Positions 11,309-23,439 are shown, counted from the first letter of the stretch. The stretch: 64,000 nt of DNA from Chondrilla cf. caribensis (GCA_964020155.1 OZ026563.1:3189440-3253439); one strand, 5' to 3'. Translations and numbers: made by a program. The notes: generated by a model from the letters alone, not told the origin.

Positions 11309-14300
11309 CTACAATGCTATACCCTCAATACACAGGGACCACGCCCACTTCAAGTCTGTCTGAAGTGGTAAGTAGGGCAGGGTGACACTGACACCATCAT
11401 TAGTGACAGTGAACTTCAATCCATCACTGAATCCAAGGAGTGAGATCTTGGACGGTGTTGTACCTTTCAAAGCACCGAGAGTGGCTTCATAGCTTTGTGG
11501 CCACTCTAGAAATATGGCGTACACATTCTTAGTTTTCTTGCCCATTGTGTACCTGATATGAAGTAATGAGGAATGCAGAGATTAGAAAGTATGACATGAG
11601 TATTGGGGGGGACACACGCTGTCCCCTTGGGGTCTGGTTTACGATTGTAACAATCGTCAACAATGACTCTGAAGTATTAGTGTGTTGCTTATTGCATTAC
11701 CGCTTGAAAATCATTACCACCTACTACTGCACATACATGTAATGTTTAGAGCTGTGTATAGAAATGTCTCATTCAATGATCAGTACATGAGATGTATGCA
11801 TGTGAACAAACAAGGAATATTGTACCCATATAGCATGCCTACTCACCATACGTTGGGTGTGATGGTATCATTCTGATATTTCCATGGAGACGTGGAGTAT
11901 ATAGCTTCACCGTTGGTATTCAACCAGGTACCGGTTTTGTTGAAAAGCTCTTTGAAGATCGGCATGATACGACCGTCATGACTGGGACCAAAGTTCAGCA
12001 GGAAGTTACCACCATAGCTAGAATAATATAATGTGGAGAGGAGTGAGGGAATACCCTCAATTCCCAAAATTATATTCACAAATACTTTGTGTACAAGTTG
12101 ATCCCATGTGTATACAGTATACTGTTGTTTCATAAAGCTTCATCTACTATACATACATATTATACACATAAATATACATGCATAGACATAAATTATGTCC
12201 CATATATGGTGTATGGTTCACATAATGATAATTATACACCCAAGTGCCAACACAGGCATATCACATGATGTAAGCAAGGCTGAGTAGACTGAGTATAATC
12301 AAGCACATGGAGAAGTACCGTATAGTGGGAAATTTTCGCAGGACAAAATTTTCCTGGGACAAAATTTTCGTGGATGGCTTCAAAAATGAAAATTCACAGA
12401 TAAAAGTTTTGCGGATGCTGGCCACAGTCACACGATAGAACAACGAGAACGCCTAATTCTTGGATTTATTTTCGTGGATGTTAGGCTAACTGCGAAATCC
12501 GTGAATAATTTTTTTTGGAAATTTCCCACTATACGGTATACTGCAGGGGTTGTCAACCCTGTTAAATCACATTATCTATGGTAGGAGCAAGTACAAGGGT
12601 AACTTGGCTACCATCACAAAATGTATATATGTATGTATACATGTACATCTGTGTGTAGAGTATAATAATTATTGTACCTCACTGTAGTGACCAGTCGTCT
12701 TAGGATTTCTGTAATGTTCAAATACCCAGAGAGGTCTGTGTTCCTGATGAAGCCCCAAGATCTTGGCTGGATCTTTTGGCCACTTTCCCACTTGTGAGGA
12801 ATTAGGTGTCCTGCACGGACGGTGCACAAAAAATGAAAACAGGATGTGCGCAGTGATACTGAAGACACATCCTCATCACAAACACTATCACCATCCCTAG
12901 CACCATCATGGTCATAATCCACCTCCAACTCCATCGCAGATAATAGAAACGCGGTATGTGTGCTCCCACAAGTCGTATATGTACACTATTGTATACTGTA
13001 CATACCATATAGTGGGAAATTTATGCGGGATAAAATTTTCGCAGATGGCTCCAAAAGTGAAAATTCGTGGATAAAATTTTCACGGATGCTGGCCACTGTC
13101 ACGTGATAGAACAAGGAAAATGCCTAATTCGAGGAATTTGTTTTCGTGGATGTTAGGCCATGCAACTGCAAAATCCGTGAAAATTTCCCGCTATATGGTA
13201 TGTACCTACAGTGGAACCTCTCTATTACAAACCTCTGTAATAAGGACACCATTCTGTGTCCCAGTGTAGTAATGTAGTGTATTAAGTGACTTTGAAATTC
13301 TGAATTGAGGACACCTCTGTAGTAAGGACTGGAATTTAGGTCCCAATGTGTCTTTTATAGAGAGGTCCCGCTGTACATGCTCGGGATCCACTTGTAGAGA
13401 ACATTATTTGTGGAGATTACGTACATTGAGTATACCACTCACCTGGTTGATACTCATCTTGACATGTCCAGTAACTGCCATGCTTACATCTGGCATCTGA
13501 CCCCCAGCGATCATTCACAACCACTGTATCCTTAACAGGGCTAGGACACAGAACCAAATGGAACACGTACTAACCTAATAGTTGCACTCTCAGGCTAATC
13601 AGTCTGTGTACAACTGTATTAGTAACATTACCTGTCGTTAAACAGCCAAGCAAGAAACTCAGTAGAATTCCAATATGCTGAAGTGGTCTCCCACTCCCCA
13701 TCTCCCCAAACCACATCTGGCTGATATTTGTTGATCATTTCTTGCAGCTGGGGTGTATTCACAGCCTTAAATTAACGGTGTAAGAAAAGCTCCACATCAA
13801 CTAAAATTCACTTCATCACAATATTTTTTGTCGTCATCTCACACACTTTAATGTATTCTTGAGTTTGAAATTTGGCGGCTTTATCTTTGAGGTACAATGG
13901 GTGGAACCATTCAAAGTGAGAGAAGTAAACACCAAAATGGATATCCGTCCTATTCTTGACTGAAGTGGCTAATTCACCTATGAACACAATGTATGGTACT
14001 GATCATATGAACAGTGGTTGCAATGATTGAGGCATAGCATTCATTTAATAATAAAAAGGTACAGATATGTACAAACATTAATAACATTATAGTGTCACCA
14101 CAATGTACTAAAAATAATATTGGCTTCTACTGCATCGGAGAAATATGTATAACACATTATACAAACAATACTAATTAACATAATTGCCACACCGTTTTTG
14201 ACTGGTACTTTAGTACTGGTATTATGCAGTATTGATTTTACATGCAGTTTATCCTGCTATATTTTTGTATTGAAATAAATAGATTATTAGTCAATATGTG

Positions 14301-15028
14301 TGATTGGTTGTTTTATGTGATGATGAATTACTATTAATTGGTTCACTCCATATAATTGTATGTCTCAATGCTTATACTGAGATAAATTAAATATACAACT
14401 CACCAACAAGGTCTCGCAATGGACCCACATCAACACTGTTCCAGTTTTGAGCAGTAGTTGTGTTCCAGTTCACATAGCCATCATGGAACTTTGCAGTTAA
14501 TACGAGGTACCTAGCACATTGCAGAAGTAAAAAATATACCATAGATATACGTCTATTATCGGGGAAATTACAGTACTAATTCAGTCTTTTATAATATGAT
14601 TGTGGGTGAACCGTACACGAAAGCGCCGGCCGTTTTCATCAGCAGTTCAAATTGAATTTCCCTTACTTTGCACCAGAGCTGGCGAGAATATCTGCCCATT
14701 CGTCAGGGTTGAACAATTCCGCTTTAAACATAGGAGCGAAGTCGGGGTAGGTGAAACCCGGAGGGTAGTTTTGCTGCATGAATTGAACGATGTCGGGAGA
14801 TTTGTTCACTTTCCATCGATACCAAAACCACTCCGTATCAAAGCTGGGAACAGAGTAGACGCCCCAGACGGGAAAAAGCCCGAATTTGACGTCATCAAAC
14901 CATTCTGGCAAAGGTCTCGAGTCTAACGAGTCCCAACTGGGCTGATAGCGAGCCCTTGCTAGCCAACAGCAGGCTATGATTAGGAAGGATGTGAAGGAGG
15001 AAAGTCGATACGTAAGGATTCCACCCAT
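11309..15028 (-). CDS. Alpha-L-fucosidase-like protein (GH29), 8 exons
   Basis: Exons in transcript order: 15028-14667, 14510-14404, 13977-13847, 13765-13632, 13540-13443, 12810-12678, 12017-11847, 11552-11309; all phases agree. The product starts with a signal-like segment (about residues 1-27). It follows FUCA1/FUCA2 along its length: 'EWFDDVKFG', 'EWFWYRWK', 'YPDFAPMF', '[11 protein letters not shown]', 'VVWGDGEWE' (nucleophile Asp in the GDGEW position), 'VVVNDRWG', 'HKWES', '[15 protein letters not shown]', '[12 protein letters not shown]', and a C-terminal beta-sandwich. GH29 enzymes remove alpha-L-fucose from glycans in lysosomes or secretions. Oddly, the fucose-binding His of the usual 'HWG' is Val ('PVWGVYS'), and the first His of 'KHHEG' is Phe ('AKFHDG'). 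Substrate choice may be changed or activity lost. Introns 5 and 6 contain MITEs. Confidence 0.9.
12318..12536. mobile_element. MITE family 2 (CCGTATAGTGGGAAATTT), copy a
   Basis: 219 bp, with terminal inverted repeats ccgtatagtgggaaattt/aaatttcccactatacgg and TA on both sides. The interior is rich in 'aaaattttcg'. It lies in intron 6 of the fucosidase-like gene. Confidence 0.85.
13005..13198. mobile_element. MITE family 2, copy b
   Basis: 194 bp, with ends ccatatagtgggaaattt/aaatttcccgctatatgg. The interior is clearly related to the copy at 12318, and TA flanks are present. It lies in fucosidase intron 5, only 10 bp from a family 1 MITE. Confidence 0.82.
13209..13373. mobile_element. MITE family 1, copy b
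   Basis: 165 bp, with ends cagtggaacctctct/agaggtcccgctg flanked by TA. It is in the same orientation as the copy at 8605. It lies in fucosidase intron 5. Confidence 0.82.
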
Positions 15029-15042
15029 GCCAAAATAATTCT

Positions 15043-15050
15043 GTCACGTG
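15043..15050. promoter_or_regulatory. E-box (GTCACGTG) just upstream of the fucosidase-like start
   Basis: A CACGTG core in a GTCACGTGCA context lies 15 bp before the ATG. In vertebrates GTCACGTGAC is the CLEAR element that TFEB uses at lysosomal genes. Function here is inference only. The 15029-15592 spacer otherwise shows nothing. Confidence 0.35.
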
Positions 15051-15592
15051 CACAACGTAGACTGGTAGCTAACCGAAAATGTTATACATTGATTGGGGCC
15101 TATTGTGTTATTAACATGTTCCCAATACTTTGCATAGCTATAGTTGATTACTCGAGGATATTGATGGTAAGCTTTGATAGCAATGGCGGTATATCCCACG
15201 GAGAAGGCCTTGGTACCTCACCAGATGGGTCACAACACCTTATGCATGCATGAGCTCTCTTATATGTGACAGTATCAATATGTAGGAAAAGTGCCAGCTA
15301 TGTCTAAATACTAACCAAGTACAATGTCATGCTATTCATAATATGTAGAAATCGATAAATTACATAGCATCATGCACCATTGGTCTGGCCAAAGTACAAG
15401 TTGAGTGCTTATAATTGAAATTATACCCGACTCCTGTTAGTACACACATTATCATGCACCCTCTCCTGACAGGCTAATAATGTCTACACATATAACTGAT
15501 GTTCACTGCTATATTTAGCTATTATTCCAGCAGTTCAAATTGATACAAAGGGCAATTAAATATAATTATGCGGAAAATGCTCCAGGCAAGGT

Positions 15593-16545
15593 TTAAGCAG
15601 ATGCATGAGTTTCTTTGAGTTTGAGGTTCTGATGCACATCTGCTTTGATATCAAAGACTAGATCCATGAGCCTTTTAATGACTTCTTCTTTATTATTCTC
15701 AAAGCTGGCTTGTTGTTCTACTAGCTGCTGCTTCTCCTTTTCACCAATTCTAGCCGAAAAATCCACTTTTGAGTTTGCATTCTGAAAATAAAAACAAATT
15801 CAGATTAAATTACTAATGACAAAGAACAGAAGAATGTATTTGTTCATTTTTAAATACTGTAGAACACCTGTGGTAACATAACGATGAGCAGATTTGTGAA
15901 GTTACATGTTTGAAAAATAGTACTTAGAAAGTAAACCCAGTCACAAATGAACTGGAAATTACAGTACAATTTAAGACAGACTGATTATTCTGGGTGCATC
16001 CCCAATGACAGTGTATACTGTACCGTAATTATTATTCATAGAAACATGAGATATAAGAGCAAATCCAGTATATAAAGTAATTAATTTAGTGGACTTTCAT
16101 GTAGTTTTCTGTGCTCATGGCAATCGTATAAATGTTTCACAGTATCTAAAATGACAAAACTGTGACAGGTTGAAGACTATACGTAGTGACTACACTGCAT
16201 TTCAAAGAGTTGTCATTAATACATTATGTCAGATATACAATCGCCACAATGAGAGATCTGTATATTGCTTGAATCAATACATAAATCAAACACTACCTTG
16301 TCCTGCTGTTCCACGAACTCCTTCTCTCTTTCTTTCCTATATTTCTCTATTTCTCCTCTGGCCTCTTCGACGGCTGCCTTCAAACGACCTTGTTTCTCTA
16401 TTGAAGAGATGAGAATTTAGTTCACTGGACGATGCAGACTAGTGTAAATAAAGCTCATCTAACTTTTTCTAGCATTCTTAACCATCTTGTCCGCTTCTTT
16501 CTCGGATTCCATCAATTCCTTGATTCCTCTACTTTGAGACGCCAT
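15593..16545 (-). CDS. ATP6V1G: V-type proton ATPase subunit G, 3 exons
   Basis: Exons 16545-16464, 16397-16297 and 15781-15593 join in phases 1 and 0 to give 123 residues, the usual length for this subunit. The protein begins 'MASQSRGIKELMESEKEAD', nearly the family consensus. It continues as a charged helix ('EIEKYRKEREKEF') and ends with 'VFDIKADVHQNLKL', equivalent to the conserved V-x-D-I-x-P-E-V-H-x-N segment. Subunit G forms the peripheral stalk with subunit E in the V1 sector of the proton pump. The exon 1 donor (gttaga) is weak but is the only choice that restores the 'ARKKKQGRL' junction. It is head to head with AIMP1. Confidence 0.92.
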
Positions 16546-16615
16546 GATCTCCAAAACGATGGTCACATGCTCTATCCTCACGTTAATTGTAGGGTTTACC
16601 TCTAATGAGTTGAAA
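16546..16615. promoter_or_regulatory. 70-bp bidirectional promoter ATP6V1G/AIMP1
   Basis: Start codons diverge with only 70 bp between them, so the transcripts either overlap at their 5' ends or have very short leaders. A 'gtcacatg' E-box-like site lies inside. An upstream ATG (16544) is in frame with AIMP1 but adds residues foreign to the family. Confidence 0.5.
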
Positions 16616-19600
16616 ATGGCGTCTGAACAGGAAGAACGACGCATTGCAAAGTTGGAGCAAATGGCCTTGGAAGCCGAAAGTACTATTGCTCAGATGAAAG
16701 GCTATATTGAATTGTTAAATCAAAGAGCTGGTACGTGTGTTTGCTAGATTAACCTGTAGTATTTAATCGTATGATCATTAGGAGGATGCCGCCACTTTTT
16801 CATGGTGTGTTCTGTATGATTTTGTGTAGGTCAAGGATCTGGCGTTGAAAAGGTTAGGTTGTCTATCTGTAGCTGCGTAAGTACGGTTGGGAATCGAACT
16901 TTCGTTGATCTGGTCTAGCTTTTTTGTTTTTGTTTTTTTGTTACTTGAGACAGTTTGTAGTAAGAACTACGTAGCTGTTGTCCCCTGCCAAGATAATGGC
17001 CGTTGGACCTTGATTTGATATAGAGTTAGGCCCTTCTTTTGGGTTGACAGATATTGTGTACATTTTGATTGTAAAGGTTGGCGAAACCAAGAGTTTGTTG
17101 GAGGAAAATGCGAGTTTAAAGGAAGAAGTTGAACAGCTGAAGCGAAAGCTTGTGGAATTGGAGACACTGCGTGGGAGTAAGTTGCTGCTAGCTTTGGTAC
17201 AAATGTTAGTAAATGCGGATATTATTATTTTATATTCCACCATTCAACTTAATCCTAGTTGATACTTTTTACATTTACATCAGATAAATGGAACAAGGTG
17301 CTATGTGTTAACCTCATGCAGTGACCAACTTTGCCTTTTAAGTGTCTTGTAGGTGGAAACTTTAGTGAAGAACTAAATTTGACAATAAGACAGGCTAACT
17401 CAATACTGTCATATCTCCCAGTGTTTTAAAAGCAGTGTCAATCACAAAAGTATGTAGATGAGCACCTCTCCTTTTTTGGTGTTGTATTGTTCACCCATAG
17501 TGATTTGAGCTGATGTCTCTGCTCCATTCCAACGATATTTGATCCACTGATTTTGGTTCCAAACCACCCTTTTGACCACCAATATTTCCTCTTATGAGAT
17601 GCATCAGTGCTGTACTGGTGTCTTCATATTTGGACCACTGAAATAAATCAAATACCGTATAACCAGAAAGATTGGCGGAAAGAATATTTGGCGGTTTGTC
17701 GAATTTTAGGGTATTGGCGGTTTTTATTTTGGCGGATGGCAAGCCCAGATTATAATTATATTCATAGCCACAGTTACTGTGTTACCCAATATAAAAACTT
17801 TAACGCTTGAAATGACTTTCGAAAATGGAGTTTCCGATTGACAGCTGTATTCTGTTCCTTTCTCTTGAAGTACCGATACATCGCCATGATTATTCGAGCC
17901 ACACGGACGCACAACGTCGGGATTACGTCACTTTATTGTGACATAATCCTGACGTTTGGCACAGGTGCTATTATTTTGGTGAATATTATGTTGATGGTAG
18001 TCAGTCAAACTGCCTAACCGCCAAAATAAAATGACCACCAATATTAATTTTCCGTTTATACGGTACATGGTCTACATGCATGTGTGAGATACATATTTTT
18101 ATTCCTTCATGTGCTCATTGATTAATATGTTACAGTGAGATATCTCTATAAAGGACACTTTGGGACCTTAATTCTAGTCCTTGATACAGAGGTTTCCTCA
18201 ATTCAGAGGTCACTTAATACACTACAGTACTACACTGGGACACAGGATGGTGTCCTCATTATAGAGGTTTCCACATTTCGGAGGTTTGTAGTAGAGAGGT
18301 TCCACTGTACTGTTTATATAGTAGGCCTATGTGGTTATCCTGATAATGATGATCAGTTAAACATTATTGTAATAACACTTACTTCCTTGTTCACTTCCAT
18401 AAAATGTTAATATGTTAGTGCTGTTTGCTCAAAACGTTTACTAAATTAATTTACATATGACTCAGTACATAACGTCCTTATTTTAATAGGTTATTTTATC
18501 TTCTTCTAAACGTTTTTTGACTAAATGTACTGTTTCCAATTGTAATCATTGTAGGAAACTTAAAGTCACAGTATTGCATAATTATCGTGATAGTGATGTT
18601 CATCATGTGTAGGTTTTATCATTATGGTCCTGGTTTAGTGTATGGTAGATTTCACTACTTTATGTATGTACTTGTGAATTTGTGTATAATTGACAATATT
18701 TCCACTGCATTCCTAGTTGTGCAAATTCCTCTCCCTGTGAGTGGCCAAACAGCTCCAGAAAAGTCTGGTGAAGCTGAAGCAAAGACATCTGTGAGTTTTT
18801 TTTTAAAGGTTTTTAGTTGTGCTTGTGTGTGTGGTTCTCTTGTGTGTTGGATATGTTGATTGTACCCAACCTTGCAGCTACCAAAAGAAGTCTCTCCCAA
18901 CCCACCAAATGTAGTGAAGGAAAAAGCAAAGAGCCAAGATGTTAAGCCCAAAGAGAATGCTAGCAAAGGTGGAAAAGGAACTAATGCTGGTGTGTATTTC
19001 GCACAACTAAACTTCAAAACACGTACTGTACATTCTCTAATGTTTTGTTTGCATTGTGACTTGTTTGTAGAAGTCGATGTGTCCCGGCTTGACATGCGTG
19101 TCGGGAAGATTGTGGATGTGAAGCGCCATCCTGATGCCGATACATTGTATGTTGAACAAAGTAAGTGTATATGCACAAACAGTATGTCCAAGTGGACATT
19201 CACATATTCTATCCTGATTTGTTCAGATGACACTTTTCACACCTGTACTCACCACTTGACAGTACCTTACCTTTGTTTAATATTATTGTGGTTTGTGTGT
19301 TTATGTGCATTTCTGTAGTTGACATTTGGGAAGAAGTGCCTTTGTTTACAGTAGCTTTGTGTGCTTTTGTGTATTTTTGTAGTTGATGTTGGTGAAGAAC
19401 AGCCCCGTACTATACTGAGTGGACTGGTAGAACATTATTCGCTGGAGGAGATGCAGGGAAGAATAGCCATAGTTATGTGCAACTTGAAACCTGTCAAGTA
19501 CGTGATTTTGTTTTCAATGTTTTCTGTTTTGGGATCTGTTGTGAATTGGGAAACATATAAACACATGTTTGTGTGTTCTATTGTTGATGAACGCAGTGGG

Positions 19601-20704
19601 ATCTCTCTTACTCTGTTAGTATGTTTATCATCCTCGGAGTAGTTTATACAGAAATTTCAATTAATGTTCAAAATATGAAGTGTTGAAAGGCATGTATTGA
19701 ATATTCTTGTATGAAACTTGGGTATAAGAAATCACATAAAGTCCATGTATTTTCTTAGCTTATGCTTGAACATCTTCAACAGTTCACTACTACAATATTA
19801 CTATCATGCTTGATTTTAGGGAATAGGTAGGAGTGCCAGTGCTTCAGATGTAGCTACATTATTATTGTGAAGGTTCATATATGGCCACAGAAAAGAATTC
19901 ACAATAGAAAGACTTCCACCAATTAATTCCACAGCAATCAGGATAATTTGTAAGACATCTTGACTGTTCAGCTCTTTGTGAGCTACAAACAAACTAAACC
20001 TATTGGCTCAATGTCTTGTGAATTCTTCATGATTGCTACTTCTTTTTACTAGCAACCGTGTGCACTCTTTTTGTTTGTAATTCAGCCACATATGTATTGT
20101 ATGGAAATTAGTTAGCATAAATTGATTTTGCAGAGTTTTTTCAACAATTACTAGTGCACACCACACACCTACACTACGTCCACTACCAGACACACAGAAC
20201 CTAATTGTTATTCAGTGGTAGTGGCTGTAAATGGCCTGTATAGGTTCTTTACTATATAATTTGTGTATATTGTGCCTAGATCGCACAGTCTGTATTGGTA
20301 CCATTGGTTTCACCCTGCAGGATGAGAGGGATATTCTCCTGTGGCATGGTGATGTGTGCTAGCACAAAGACACATTGCGAGTTCATCGATCCACCGGCTG
20401 GCAGTGTGCCTGGGGATAGAATAGTCTTTGACAAATATCCTGGTGAGTACATATTATGGTGCTTGCTACCTACCCATACATATGTTCCTTCCTGTATGGT
20501 TGTATGGTGAGTAGTGCTTACACGAACAATTATTTAGGTGTCCCTGACGAACAGCTGAACCCAAAGAAAAAGGTTTGGGAGAGAATCAAGCCTGACTTGC
20601 ACACTGATGAAAACAGAGTAGCCATGTACAAGGACGATCCGTTCAGGGTGGAAGGGAAGGGGATTTGCGCAGCTCCTACCCTGGCGAATGTCAATATTAC
20701 ATGA
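16616..20704 (+). CDS. AIMP1: AIMP1 (p43/EMAP-II), multisynthetase complex scaffold, 9 exons
   Basis: Exons: 16616-16730, 16830-16852 (23-nt microexon), 17077-17176, 18717-18790, 18878-18989, 19071-19160, 19383-19497, 20321-20442, 20538-20704. They make one frame of 305 residues. The N-terminal coiled coil ('[15 protein letters not shown]') is followed by 'IPLPVSG' and a Lys-rich linker. The C-terminal half is the EMAP-II tRNA-binding OB fold: '[11 protein letters not shown]', '[11 protein letters not shown]', 'CNLKPVKMRGI', 'AMVMCAS'-like 'GMVMCAS', 'GSVPGDRI', 'ELNPKKK'-like '[10 protein letters not shown]', 'PDLHT', and '[12 protein letters not shown]'. AIMP1 holds aminoacyl-tRNA synthetases together and binds tRNA; its C-terminal part can be released as a cytokine in vertebrates. 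Two MITEs sit in intron 3. The microexon is needed to keep frame. Confidence 0.93.
17655..18063. mobile_element. MITE family 3 (CCGTATAAAC), long copy
   Basis: 409-bp element ending ccgtataaccagaaag.../...ttttccgtttatacgg, with TA flanks. Subterminal 'ggcgg' motifs are inverted ('attggcggtttttattttgg' on the left, 'accgccaaaataaaatga' on the right). It lies in AIMP1 intron 3. Its first four bases match family 2, so the two may share a transposase source. Confidence 0.75.
18133..18307. mobile_element. MITE family 1, copy c
   Basis: 175 bp, TA-flanked; the left end is degraded (cagtgagatatctct) and the right end intact (agaggttccactg). It is in the opposite orientation to copies a and b. It lies in AIMP1 intron 3. 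Confidence 0.82.
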
Positions 20705-20750
20705 CCGCCAACCATCGTATGATAGGTTTGTAGGAATACACGTCATAAGA

Positions 20751-20758
20751 TGACGTCA
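20751..20758. promoter_or_regulatory. CRE (TGACGTCA) in the PPIL4 promoter
   Basis: Perfect palindromic CREB/ATF site 56 bp upstream of the PPIL4 ATG. It lies in the 109-bp gap after the AIMP1 stop codon. Confidence 0.55.
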
Positions 20759-20813
20759 TGACAAGGATGTGGGTTTGGCCCCGCTAGGATTATGGTCTAA
20801 TTATTGTAATAAA

Positions 20814-22373
20814 ATGGCGGTATTGTTGGAAACGTCTATCGGAGACATTGTAATCGATTTGTTTGTCCAAGATCGTCCGAAATGCTCGCTCAACTTTTTA
20901 AAGTTATGTAAATTAAAGTATTACAATTTTTGCTTGTTCCATAGCGTCCAGAGGAATTTTATCGCTCAGTCAGGCGACCCCACAGGGACTGGAGAGGGAG
21001 GAACGAGTGTGTGGGGAGTGGTAGAAAACGATAAACGATTCTTTGACTGCGAAGTGGTACCCAAGAAGAAGCATGTGAACCCAGGGACAGTGTCCATGGT
21101 GAACGACGGGAACAACCAGCACGGCTCGCAGTTTCTCATCACCCTGGGAGCCGATTTGGATCACCTAGATGGTAAGCACACTGTCTTCGGCGAAGTTGCG
21201 GAGGGTGACGATGTTCTTGCCAAACTCAATGAGGCATACTGTGACGATGAACAAAGGCCTTATCAAGATATCTGTATCTTACATACTATTATCCTCGACG
21301 ATCCTTTTGATGATCTTCCTGGTATGGTGGTTCCGGAACGGTCTCCTTCTCCTCCAGCAATGAAGAAAACTGAGAGAATTGCCTTCGATGAAGACATTAA
21401 TGACTTTGAAGGCAAAACTGAAGAAGAGATAAGGGAAATCGTAGAGTCGCGTGATGCCAGAGCTAATGCAGAAATCCTGGAAATTGTAGGGGATATCCCA
21501 GATGCTGATGCCAAACCACCAGAAAATGTTTTGTTTGTGTGCAAATTGAATCCTGCTACAACGTCTGAAGATTTGGAGGTCATATTCTCTCGTTTTGGTA
21601 ACATTCTCAGTTGTGAAGTTATTCGAGATCAAAAAACGAAAGATTCCTTGCAATACGCTTTCATTGAGTTTGAACGTGAAGAAGACTGTTTGGATGCCTA
21701 CTTCAAAATGGATAATGTATTGATAGATGATCGGAGAATCCACGTTGACTTCAGTCAGTCTCTGGCCAAAGTCAAGGGACTTGCTAAGCAATATGTTGAA
21801 GAAAAAAGTGATAAATCAAAGCGTAAAGATGATGGACTTGCATTTAGGAAGAAGTATGCACACACAGACAGTAAATATGATCTTCTGTTTGATGATGAAT
21901 CAAGCAAGGTTAGCCATTCTCAACAAGACAAACAAAAGAGTACTACCCACCCTGAAAGGCAGCATAAAGGTTCTAGCAGTAGAGATGCACCTCATAGAAG
22001 GGAAAGAGAAAAAGAAAGATCTCGCAGACAAAGAAGTAGATCTAGATCGAGCAGTAGAGATGTGTTGTATAAAAGAGAAATAGAGAAAGAAAGATCTCGC
22101 AGACAAAGAAGTAAATCCGGATCAAGCAGTAGAGAATTGCCTTATAAAAGAGACAGAGAGAAAGAAAGATCTCGCAGACAAAGAAGTAGAAGTCGATCGG
22201 AAGAAAGAAGTCGTAGGAGAGATAGGTCTCGGGAAAGAAGAAGAGAACGTTCCAGAAGCAGATCCAGGGAGCGAAAGTCATATCGCACTGGTAGCAGTGG
22301 CAAACCTAGGAGACAAAGGTCAAACAGTAGAGATAGGGATAGGTATCACAGAGGTAGTTACTCAAGGCATTGA
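20814..22373 (+). CDS. PPIL4: Peptidyl-prolyl isomerase-like 4 (cyclophilin-RRM-RS), intronless
   Basis: A single 519-residue frame. It begins '[17 protein letters not shown]', the PPIL4 start; an upstream in-frame ATG at 20769 adds unrelated residues. Residues about 1-165 form the cyclophilin domain ('[19 protein letters not shown]', 'GSQFLITLG'). Residues about 240-320 form an RRM ('[16 protein letters not shown]', RNP1-like 'YAFIEFE'). The C-terminus is an Arg/Ser domain with a repeated block built on '[11 protein letters not shown]'. PPIL4 acts in nuclear RNA processing and in spliceosome and transcription contexts. It follows AIMP1 on the same strand. It is notable as the only fully intronless housekeeping gene here. 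Confidence 0.93.
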   Translation: MAVLLETSIGDIVIDLFVQDRPKCSLNFLKLCKLKYYNFCLFHSVQRNFIAQSGDPTGTGEGGTSVWGVVENDKRFFDCEVVPKKKHVNPGTVSMVNDGNNQHGSQFLITLGADLDHLDGKHTVFGEVAEGDDVLAKLNEAYCDDEQRPYQDICILHTIILDDPFDDLPGMVVPERSPSPPAMKKTERIAFDEDINDFEGKTEEEIREIVESRDARANAEILEIVGDIPDADAKPPENVLFVCKLNPATTSEDLEVIFSRFGNILSCEVIRDQKTKDSLQYAFIEFEREEDCLDAYFKMDNVLIDDRRIHVDFSQSLAKVKGLAKQYVEEKSDKSKRKDDGLAFRKKYAHTDSKYDLLFDDESSKVSHSQQDKQKSTTHPERQHKGSSSRDAPHRREREKERSRRQRSRSRSSSRDVLYKREIEKERSRRQRSKSGSSSRELPYKRDREKERSRRQRSRSRSEERSRRRDRSRERRRERSRSRSRERKSYRTGSSGKPRRQRSNSRDRDRYHRGSYSRH

Positions 22374-23067
22374 TACTAATAATTTTAAGGGATCCTGTGT
22401 TATTGAATGTTCGAGTGTTTGTTCACAGGTTTAGTTCCAACTGTACTTTCTTTTGTTTTACGTATATATACTGTAAGTCTAGAACCTGTCCTGTCTTGTG
22501 TCTGCAACATTTATGTCATTCGTATTTTGTCACTTATGACCCACATCCTTGTTAGATGTTGTAATATGTTTGTTAATTCCAAGAACATTCACCTGCTTAC
22601 ATGTATATTTATTATACACAGTATACATAATATGCAATATTATATTAAAAAAATAATATAAATTTTCATGTACATGTGAGACAAAGATGAGAAATATATA
22701 GTCAAATAATTATATAATATTATATGCGTGTTTGCATACTTGAAACACATGCTTTGTATGGGTCCTATATCCAATATATATACAATTGCTCTCTCAGAAG
22801 TCACTAGCACCAACTGTACCTGATTGCCCTGGCCTATGTCTCTATCTATAATATCTGTAATAGCATAATATTATAATACATCCATTTAGCATGATCACAT
22901 CATACTATTTGGGTCACCCACATGATAGCACATAATGAAATTGTATATAGCCTAGGACAAACTCTTGGAAGCTTTTAGATATTGAATTTATAGTTATACA
23001 GTAATAGTATGTATAAATCCAAATTATATTCTGGCATATTGTACTTACAATCTCAAATATACCAACC
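22374..23067. other. AT-rich spacer downstream of PPIL4
   Basis: Presumed PPIL4 3' UTR and intergenic sequence, with several aataaa-like and attaaa-like motifs. No open frame or repeat is worth naming. Confidence 0.5.
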
Positions 23068-23412
<345 letters not shown>

Positions 23413-23439
23413 CACCTCCTCCTCCTCCTCTATACTCCT

